This document shows positions 31,962 to 37,371 of a DNA stretch of 41,450 nucleotides, one piece after another. Source of the DNA: CALXOJ01 sp034120015 (lineage in GTDB: Bacteria; Spirochaetota; Spirochaetia; JAFGXN01). Within the stretch, counting starts at the first letter, position 1. Every line of letters starts with the position of its first letter. The position numbers and the translations under genes are program-made. Where the stretch lies: the NCBI GenBank assembly GCA_034120015.1, contig JAXEIF010000015.1, forward strand, positions 1 to 41,450, given 5' to 3'. The notes under the pieces are model-generated. The model did no database searches and was not told the DNA's origin. It saw nothing but the letters and a program-made list of their open reading frames with translations.

Positions 31962-33587
31962 TTACGCCTCTTTTTCGGCATTACGGATTTTATCTTCTTC
32001 CGTTACAATCATCGGCGACTCGCGGAGGAACAGAACGGTTACAAAAGCCACAATACTCAGCACGGCGTAAATCGTCATCATTAACCCCAGATAGGAGTTC
32101 TGATTCACACTCATCAGCTGTGTAAACACAAGCCCCGTAATCTGCCCGGCCAGCAGCAGAATTCCCTGAGACGAAGATTCGGGCGTCGGGAAGGTCACTT
32201 CGGCCGCATACTGAAAACCGATAGGACCGGCACTCATCACGAAAAATCCCAGAACAAACGAAGAGAGCAGCGCCAATGCGTAAATCAACGAAACAACGGT
32301 ATCATCCGTTTTCGGACTTTCGATGTAGACTTTGGTCGCATACCGCTTTCCGTTGACAACCGACGAAGGCGAGAAAGTATACTGCGGAACGCCGGATGTT
32401 CCCGCATTCCGTGACGAAAGAATCACACCGTTGCCGGCAACCGTACCGGGATCGCTTTCGCCCGCATAGAGATAAACTGTTTTATCTTCCTTAATATGTC
32501 CGCCTTTTGTCACCTTCACATCGAAGGCATACAGACCGTCGGCATCGGGAGAAATCATCTGAATACCGGAGTTCGGATCGGTCAGTTCCAGCGCACTGCC
32601 TTCCGGCTTCTGCGTAATCTCCCATTCGTATGTGTAGGGATTCAGATATTTGGAAAAGGTCAGCCCGAATACGCCGACCAGCATACCGAACATACAGACA
32701 ACAACAAAAACCTTTCTTTTGCGCATTTTATCGGAGAGAATCGGCAGAATCACCGCCCCGATCACACCGCCGACCAGCATCAGAGCGGCCACCAGACCGT
32801 CGGAATCTTCGATTCCCAGATAGGCGTTAATCGCATCGGCCATCGAACTGATCGCGTTGAAAATTCCCAATCCGATGAGAAAGAGAAAGATGACCAGAAC
32901 CATGTCTCGGTTTTTGAACATGTGACCCATTCCCTTAAAGAAAGAGAAACGCTCGACCGTCGCACTCGCATCGGGCGGCAGAGCCGGCGCATTTTTCATC
33001 GTCAACAGAGAGAGCAGACAGGCAACGGCCGTGATTACCCCGTAAATAAACTGGACTCTTTCCATTCCCTCGCCGGAAGGACCGACCACCATCGGCGTCA
33101 CCAGAGCGGCCAGAATAATTCCCAGATACTGCGCCAGCGAAGCCAGCCCGACAGCCGTTCCCCGCTCCTTCATCGGAAACCAGCGCACCACAAGCGTCGT
33201 GGCCGCATTCAGAATAAACGGCTGTCCGATCGACAAAAGAACCTGTCCGGCAAATATAATCGGAAAAGAGGTCGGGAAACAGCCTTTCAGCAGCGCACCG
33301 ACCGCCGACAGCACGGCACCGATACCGACACCGATTCGCAGATTAAACCGGTCGATGATAAACGAAGCCGGCAGACAGACAACCAGATAAACCAGCATGT
33401 ACAAAATAGCCAGCGTATCGATATTGTAAAACGGTGTGAACTCCACTCCGCGCGACTCGAAAAAAATCGTTGCCGGACGGGCCACCATCGCATGCGAGAG
33501 CCACTGAATCTGAATCACAATATTCAGAAACATAAAAACAGCAAGCAGAAACCACCGGTAACCGTAAACTTTAAATTGCTTTTCCAT
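31962..33587 (-). CDS. Major facilitator transporter with a large extracytoplasmic insertion
   Basis: 541 aa from ATG 33587, with AAAGGAG six nt upstream. Twelve membrane helices can be placed, with MFS signatures between TM2 and TM3 (FIIDRFNLRIGVGIG) and TM8-9 (LPILSDKMRKRKVF). The N-terminus (VYGYRWFLLAVFMFLNIVIQIQW) and overall pattern resemble the FLVCR-like/unknown-substrate MFS branch. Unusually, about 115 residues (about 312-428) separate TM9 and TM10. They are rich in Gly, Thr and beta-strand patterns (YAFDVKVTKGGHIKEDKTVYLYAG region), and by topology they lie outside the cytoplasmic membrane. Substrate unknown; the insert could be a binding or gating domain. Confidence 0.88.
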   Translation of the reverse strand: MEKQFKVYGYRWFLLAVFMFLNIVIQIQWLSHAMVARPATIFFESRGVEFTPFYNIDTLAILYMLVYLVVCLPASFIIDRFNLRIGVGIGAVLSAVGALLKGCFPTSFPIIFAGQVLLSIGQPFILNAATTLVVRWFPMKERGTAVGLASLAQYLGIILAALVTPMVVGPSGEGMERVQFIYGVITAVACLLSLLTMKNAPALPPDASATVERFSFFKGMGHMFKNRDMVLVIFLFLIGLGIFNAISSMADAINAYLGIEDSDGLVAALMLVGGVIGAVILPILSDKMRKRKVFVVVCMFGMLVGVFGLTFSKYLNPYTYEWEITQKPEGSALELTDPNSGIQMISPDADGLYAFDVKVTKGGHIKEDKTVYLYAGESDPGTVAGNGVILSSRNAGTSGVPQYTFSPSSVVNGKRYATKVYIESPKTDDTVVSLIYALALLSSFVLGFFVMSAGPIGFQYAAEVTFPTPESSSQGILLLAGQITGLVFTQLMSVNQNSYLGLMMTIYAVLSIVAFVTVLFLRESPMIVTEEDKIRNAEKEA

Positions 33588-33606
33588 TCGATTCTCCTTT
33601 GCTTTT

Positions 33607-33635
33607 ATTTTAACGCTATCCCGATTTGTTTGCAA
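33607..33635 (-). promoter_or_regulatory. Promoter of the MFS gene
   Basis: TTGCAA (33630-33635), a 17-bp spacer and TAAAAT (33607-33612). The predicted +1 at 33600 is the first base of AAAGGAG. Confidence 0.65.
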
Positions 33636-33643
33636 GAATTCTA

Positions 33644-33672
33644 TTTTCAAATTTAAATTTTTCGGTTAAGAT
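33644..33672 (+). promoter_or_regulatory. Weak promoter of the 33678 gene, possibly leaderless
   Basis: TTTTCA (33644-33649), a 17-bp spacer and TAAGAT (33667-33672). The predicted +1 (33679) falls on the ATG, and no ribosome binding site is present. Both boxes are weak. Confidence 0.4.
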
Positions 33673-33677
33673 AAATT

Positions 33678-33917
33678 ATGAATCCGAACTGTTTCGAGTG
33701 CAGACATCTGCTGATTCGCCCGGCCGGAACCTTTCCGTACGTTTGCCGGCGATACGGCTTCGAATCGTCCCGCTTTACCATGCCGTCGCTGATTGTGCTG
33801 GAAGCGGTCGGTTCTTTCTGTCTCGGATTCGAACCGAAGAAAGTTCCGGCAGAAAAACCTCCGATTCTGAAATTTGTCGATCCGGAGAAAGGGGAAAATA
33901 TCGATGAATCGGTCTGA
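33678..33917 (+). CDS. Small Cys-rich protein upstream of birA
   Basis: 79 aa, no family name assigned. NPNCFECRHL and YVCRRYGFES give three Cys in a CxxC...C pattern, and a fourth Cys follows in VGSFCLGFE, consistent with a single zinc or iron site. The middle segment MPSLIVLEAVGSFC is hydrophobic. The tail is acidic. Its stop overlaps the birA start region by 14 nt, so translation may be coupled. The spacing of the four Cys (3 and 6, 22, 48) suggests metal binding; the function is unknown. Confidence 0.7.
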   Translation: MNPNCFECRHLLIRPAGTFPYVCRRYGFESSRFTMPSLIVLEAVGSFCLGFEPKKVPAEKPPILKFVDPEKGENIDESV

Positions 33918-34725
33918 ATTCGAAACCGCCGTGAAAGCCCGACTTTCGGAGGAAAGCAACAGTTTTTTCCGGTTTCTGTGTCTCGAAGAAACCGATTCGA
34001 CCAACAACAGCGCCGCCGCCGAAGCGGCGGCCGGCACCGCGGAAGGACTGGTTGTCGTTGCCGGGAAGCAGACGGCCGGCAAAGGCAGCCGCGGACGGCC
34101 GTTTCTCAGCGCTTCGCCGCGGGGGCTCTATTTCTCGGTGGTGCTGCGCCCCGAAAAACTGACTCCGCCTTCTGCCGTCAAAATCACCGCGGCCGCCGGC
34201 GTCTGCGTCTGCAACGCTTTGGAACGGTGCGGCACACCCCCCGCCTTCATTAAATGGGTCAACGATGTTTACATGAACGGCAAAAAAATCTGCGGCATTC
34301 TGACGGAAGGTTCCTTTTCCGCGGACGGCCGCCTGCAAACCGTTATCTGCGGCATCGGTATCAACCTGGCCGCTCCCGACGGCGGTTTTCCGCCGGAAAT
34401 TGCCGCCACCGCTGGCGCCGCCTTTACAACGGCAGACGAAGCGGAACGGCAGCGCGCCGCGGTGCTGGCGGCCGCGCTGGAAAGCCTGCGCACACAGTAC
34501 CTTTCCCTGCAACGCACCGGGAAAACCGGCAGCGAGGAAGAATACCGCCGCCGCTCGCTGCTTATCGGCCGCACCGTCACCGTCACCCGGCAGAACGGCA
34601 CCGCCGAAACGGCAACCGTTACCGACATCGACACGGAATGCCGCCTGTGCGTGCGGTGGGACGCGACCGGACTCGAAGAAACGCTTATCGGCGGCGACGT
34701 CACACTGCACGGAAACCGTTTCTGA
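33904..34725 (+). CDS. birA: Biotin-[acetyl-CoA carboxylase] ligase, without DNA-binding domain
   Basis: 273 aa from ATG 33904; AGGGG lies 9 nt upstream. Activates biotin with ATP and attaches it to carrier-protein lysines. Seen: FLCLEETDSTNNSAAAEAAA (biotin pocket), the nucleotide/biotin loop AGKQTAGKGSRGRPFLS, GLYFSVVLRP, IKWVNDVYMNGKKICGILTE with the catalytic Lys, and VICGIGINL. The C-terminal SH3-like domain ends at GGDVTLHGNRF. There is no N-terminal helix-turn-helix, so it is the non-repressor (class I) type. The G/C-rich Ala-rich inserts are typical of its local composition. Confidence 0.93.
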   Translation: MNRSEFETAVKARLSEESNSFFRFLCLEETDSTNNSAAAEAAAGTAEGLVVVAGKQTAGKGSRGRPFLSASPRGLYFSVVLRPEKLTPPSAVKITAAAGVCVCNALERCGTPPAFIKWVNDVYMNGKKICGILTEGSFSADGRLQTVICGIGINLAAPDGGFPPEIAATAGAAFTTADEAERQRAAVLAAALESLRTQYLSLQRTGKTGSEEEYRRRSLLIGRTVTVTRQNGTAETATVTDIDTECRLCVRWDATGLEETLIGGDVTLHGNRF

Positions 34726-34751
34726 TTGTCCCCTTTACGGTAAAGAAATTT

Positions 34752-34796
34752 TGTTTCATATGCTTGGAACACTCTGTTTCATACGCTTGAAACACT
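34752..34796. repeat. Tandem 22-bp repeat with internal hairpin potential
   Basis: Two 22-bp copies (34752-34773 and 34775-34796) differ at two positions. Each contains GTTTCA...TGAAAC or GTTTCA...TGGAAC arms around six bases. The second copy is followed by a T-rich stretch and might end birA transcription weakly. Confidence 0.55.
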
Positions 34797-34817
34797 TTAT
34801 TTCGGACTGTGAAAATC

Positions 34818-34847
34818 AAAAAACCGCGGTCGGATTGTCCGCACCGC
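34818..34847 (-). terminator. Terminator of the Rpn-family gene
   Basis: GCGGT-CGGA and TCCG-c-ACCGC around a three-base loop (one bulged C). On the minus strand this is followed by GG and a run of six T. Confidence 0.7.
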
Positions 34848-34919
34848 AGCTTCGTCTGTCGTTAAAAATGACCGATTCGCGTTGAAGAAATCGGTTCAAC
34901 CGATGACCGCCTTTTCCGG

Positions 34920-35768
34920 TTACACGTTGCGCTGAAGCTCTTCCAACCGCGTTCGGGGCAGCCCGGTAAAAGCCGCCACCGTTTCGAGCGGCACCCCCTG
35001 CTTTAAAGCGGCCGCCGCGGTTTGGAGAATCCCCTTATCACATCCCTCTTTGAGACCCTCTTCCCGACCTTTTTGCATTCCCTCCGACAGACCTTCCTGA
35101 CGGCCTTCTTTGATGCCTTCTTCTTTTCCTTCACACCATTTGTCGTATAAATCCAATTCGTATTTCATATGCGGCCTCCCGTCGGGAAAATGGCGTTTGA
35201 AGGCGGCCACCTTTTCGGCAAGAGTACGGGCCTCATCGGTAACGGTTTCGGTGGACAAATAGCGGAGCAGTGCTTTCAGACGCGGGTCTTGAGCCTTTTC
35301 AAACGCACCTATATTATAAACGATTTTTGTCTGTTCGTCACCTGTTTCTTTTCCATTCTGTCTCCAGGTAGTTATACTCTCATAGACCGGAAAGCCGTCA
35401 CCGCATAAATCAAAGTTGCAAATGAAACTCACAAACGATTTTTTGAGTTGATCGTACGGATTGCCCCGCAGCAGCGAATCGACATCGATAGCGGAATGGT
35501 AATAGCGCATTCGTTTAACAAGGTTTGTCTTGCGTACCGTCTGCATTTCGATGTTGTAAATCTCTCCGTCGCCTTCGAGATAAACATCCATGCGGATACC
35601 TTTCGACTGCGGAAACAGGTTGACCTCCTTCTGAGCTTCGAGATAAACGACCTTTTGAATTTTGATTCCCATAAGCATCTCGAGAAAGAGCTTGCAGAAA
35701 TCTTCTTCTCTCATAATCTGACTGAACAGGTAGTCGTCGGTCAGTTTTAACTCCTGCCACGATTTCAT
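34920..35768 (-). CDS. Rpn family recombination-promoting nuclease / PD-(D/E)XK transposase-like protein
   Basis: 282 aa from ATG 35768, with GGAGG seven nt upstream. N-terminal LKLTDDYLFSQIMREEDFCK is the usual opening of this family. The nuclease core shows Asp in RMDVYLEGDGEIYNIEMQ followed by Glu-x-Gln, and RMRYYHSAIDVDSLLRG. The C-terminal part has the characteristic Glu-Gly-Lys repeats (EGIKEGRQEGLSEGMQKGRE...) and ends in a short helix-turn-helix-like tail (AAFTGLPRTRLEELQ). Members occur as expanded paralogous families in spirochaetes and Bacteroidetes and may promote recombination. No inverted repeats or insertion-sequence ends are seen. It sits beside the lipoprotein repeat cluster. 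Confidence 0.88.
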   Translation of the reverse strand: MKSWQELKLTDDYLFSQIMREEDFCKLFLEMLMGIKIQKVVYLEAQKEVNLFPQSKGIRMDVYLEGDGEIYNIEMQTVRKTNLVKRMRYYHSAIDVDSLLRGNPYDQLKKSFVSFICNFDLCGDGFPVYESITTWRQNGKETGDEQTKIVYNIGAFEKAQDPRLKALLRYLSTETVTDEARTLAEKVAAFKRHFPDGRPHMKYELDLYDKWCEGKEEGIKEGRQEGLSEGMQKGREEGLKEGCDKGILQTAAAALKQGVPLETVAAFTGLPRTRLEELQRNV

Positions 35769-35844
35769 CGGATTGCCTCCGCTGTTATTAATGGCGAAAA
35801 GAAATTTTTTCGTACAAAATCTTCTAAATTTTCCGACGATTCGC

Positions 35845-35871
35845 AAAAAAACAGCCCCGAAGGGGGGCTGT
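35845..35871 (-). terminator. Terminator of the LRR lipoprotein gene at 35892
   Basis: ACAGCCCC and GGGGCTGT around a five-base loop. The minus strand continues with a T run. The same hairpin recurs at 37330-37350. Confidence 0.85.
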
Positions 35872-35891
35872 CGTGTGAACAGAGCAAAGCG

Positions 35892-37259
35892 TTACTCCGT
35901 TGTTTTGACGGTGGCGGTGACATTTGTATTACGGCTACTACTGCTCCATTTACTCTCCCATGTCGTTTTCTGTGCCGCCGTCAGTGTCAGCGCCAGATCC
36001 TGCGTTGCCGAACCGTCGGATGTCTGATTCCCGCAGCACAATGTAGCCAAAGCTGTATTGTTCGTTATATCCAGTTCCGCCAGATCGTTACCGCCGCACC
36101 ACAATTGTTTCAGCTTTGTATTTTGCGACACATCCAGAGAGCTTATCGATTGATCTTCACAATCCAAATAGGTCAATTCGGTATTGTTTGTTACATCCAG
36201 TTCCGTCAGTCGATTCTCAAAGCACTGCAACAGCGTCAGAGCCGTGTTCTTCGTTACATCCAGAGCTGCCAATTGATTCTCATAGCAATTCAAATTTATC
36301 AGTGCCGTATTCTTCGTTACATCCAGTTCCGTCAGCTGATTTCCAGAGCAAGACAAATTTATCAGTGCCGTATTCTTCGTTACATCCAGTTCCGTCAGCT
36401 GATTTCCAGAGCAAGACAAATCCGTCAGAGCCGTGTTCTTCGTTACATCCAGTTCCGTCAGATTATTATCGTAGCACTTTAAATCCGTCAGAGCCGTGTT
36501 CTTCGTTACATCCAGTTCCGTCAGATTATTATTGTAGCAATCCAAATAGGTCAATTCGGTATTGTTTGTTACATCCAGTTCCGTCAGCTGATTTCCAGAG
36601 CAAGACAAATCCGTCAGAGCCGTGTTCTTCGTTACATCCAGTTCCGTCAGCTGATTTCCAGAGCAAGACAAATATGTCAGACCGGTAAAGTATTCGATGC
36701 CGCTTAAGTCGGAGAGCCTCTCTTCTACCGCAATATCATAACTGCTGATATCCAGTTTCGTGACGGCCCGAATCTTTTCCAGATTTTCCGGTGTCAGTTT
36801 GACCGTTCCGTCGGGTTCTTTCGTCCAGCCGACGGTGACCTTTTTCCCTGATCTATCTTTTGCCCGTGTGTCGAGCGCTTCGATAAAAGCGGTGTTTGTA
36901 ATCGATTTGTAATTCACAGCAACCGGACACTGTACCGACCGGAGACCGTCGACAATTGCCGTCACGGTTGCCTTGCCCTCTTTGAGGGCTTCGACCGTGC
37001 AGGTGCCTTTTTTCTTTTGGTCGACCGTCAGCTTCACCGTGTCTTTCGGGGAGACACTCCAGGCAATTGTGCCGTACACCGCCTCTTTCGGTTCGACGGT
37101 TGCCGTTAAAACGGCCGTTACTCCCGGCTGCAGGTTCAATTCTGTTGCGTTTAATGTGATTCCGGTCACCGCAACCGGTTCCGGCTTACAGGCAAACAGC
37201 AACAGGGCCGCCGCCGCAACCATGATTCCCTTTACGGAAATGATTTTCTTCAAACTCAT
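35892..37259 (-). CDS. BIG2-LRR lipoprotein (TpLRR type)
   Basis: 455 aa. Signal MSLKKIISVKGIMVAAAALL then LFAC with Cys24. One BIG2-like Ig domain follows (VAVTGITLNATELNLQPGVT ... CPVAVN, about residues 28-115), then a helical linker, then about ten 21-residue leucine-rich repeats (about 195-410) of the form LTELDVTKNTALTDLSCSGNQ. The C-terminal cap (LTAAQKTTWESKWSSSSRN) is shared with the 37372 protein. Such proteins are surface-exposed adhesin-like molecules in treponemes. The repeats are near-identical in DNA, so copy number can vary. The ATG has AGGAGG four nt upstream. Confidence 0.92.
   Translation of the reverse strand: MSLKKIISVKGIMVAAAALLLFACKPEPVAVTGITLNATELNLQPGVTAVLTATVEPKEAVYGTIAWSVSPKDTVKLTVDQKKKGTCTVEALKEGKATVTAIVDGLRSVQCPVAVNYKSITNTAFIEALDTRAKDRSGKKVTVGWTKEPDGTVKLTPENLEKIRAVTKLDISSYDIAVEERLSDLSGIEYFTGLTYLSCSGNQLTELDVTKNTALTDLSCSGNQLTELDVTNNTELTYLDCYNNNLTELDVTKNTALTDLKCYDNNLTELDVTKNTALTDLSCSGNQLTELDVTKNTALINLSCSGNQLTELDVTKNTALINLNCYENQLAALDVTKNTALTLLQCFENRLTELDVTNNTELTYLDCEDQSISSLDVSQNTKLKQLWCGGNDLAELDITNNTALATLCCGNQTSDGSATQDLALTLTAAQKTTWESKWSSSSRNTNVTATVKTTE
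36160..36690 (-). repeat. 63-bp tandem repeats encoding the LRR units
   Basis: Units of 63 bp (21 codons) line up across this stretch. Two adjacent units at 36301-36363 and 36364-36426 match for their first 57 bases, and others differ at few positions. High DNA identity indicates recent expansion and potential for slippage or recombination. Confidence 0.9.
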
Positions 37260-37271
37260 ATATCCTCCTTG
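37162..37271 (-). repeat. 110-bp direct repeat, copy 1 (5' end of the 35892 gene)
   Basis: Covers the ribosome binding site, signal peptide and the first BIG2 residues. It matches 40160-40269 with a single difference (CAACAG versus CAGCAG). Confidence 0.95.
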
Positions 37272-37287
37272 AGCGCCCGCAGGCGCT
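37272..37287 (-). promoter_or_regulatory. Hairpin just upstream of the 35892 gene ribosome binding site
   Basis: AGCGCC and GGCGCT around four bases, immediately 5' of the AAGGAGG. A comparable GC hairpin precedes the ribosome binding sites of the other two cluster genes. No convincing promoter lies between it and the terminator at 37330, so read-through from upstream is likely. Confidence 0.6.
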
Positions 37288-37326
37288 TTTTCTCTTTTCC
37301 CGGACGGGGATCCTTTTTCTTCTCCG

Positions 37327-37350
37327 AAAACAGCCCCGCAGGGGGGCTGT
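37327..37350 (-). terminator. Terminator (or attenuator) after the 37372 gene
   Basis: ACAGCCCC and GGGGCTGT with a five-base loop, then TTTT on the minus strand. Nearly the same sequence as the terminator at 35845-35871. Confidence 0.8.
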
Positions 37351-37371
37351 GATGTCGGTTCCTTAAAAAAC

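Noticed and set aside
34920..35768. Rpn-family gene as a complete insertion sequence
   Set aside because: No terminal inverted repeats or target duplication were found; the gene has its own terminator and ribosome binding site like a resident gene.
36160..36690. 63-bp repeats as a CRISPR array
   Set aside because: The repeats keep the reading frame of an LRR protein and have no unique spacers.
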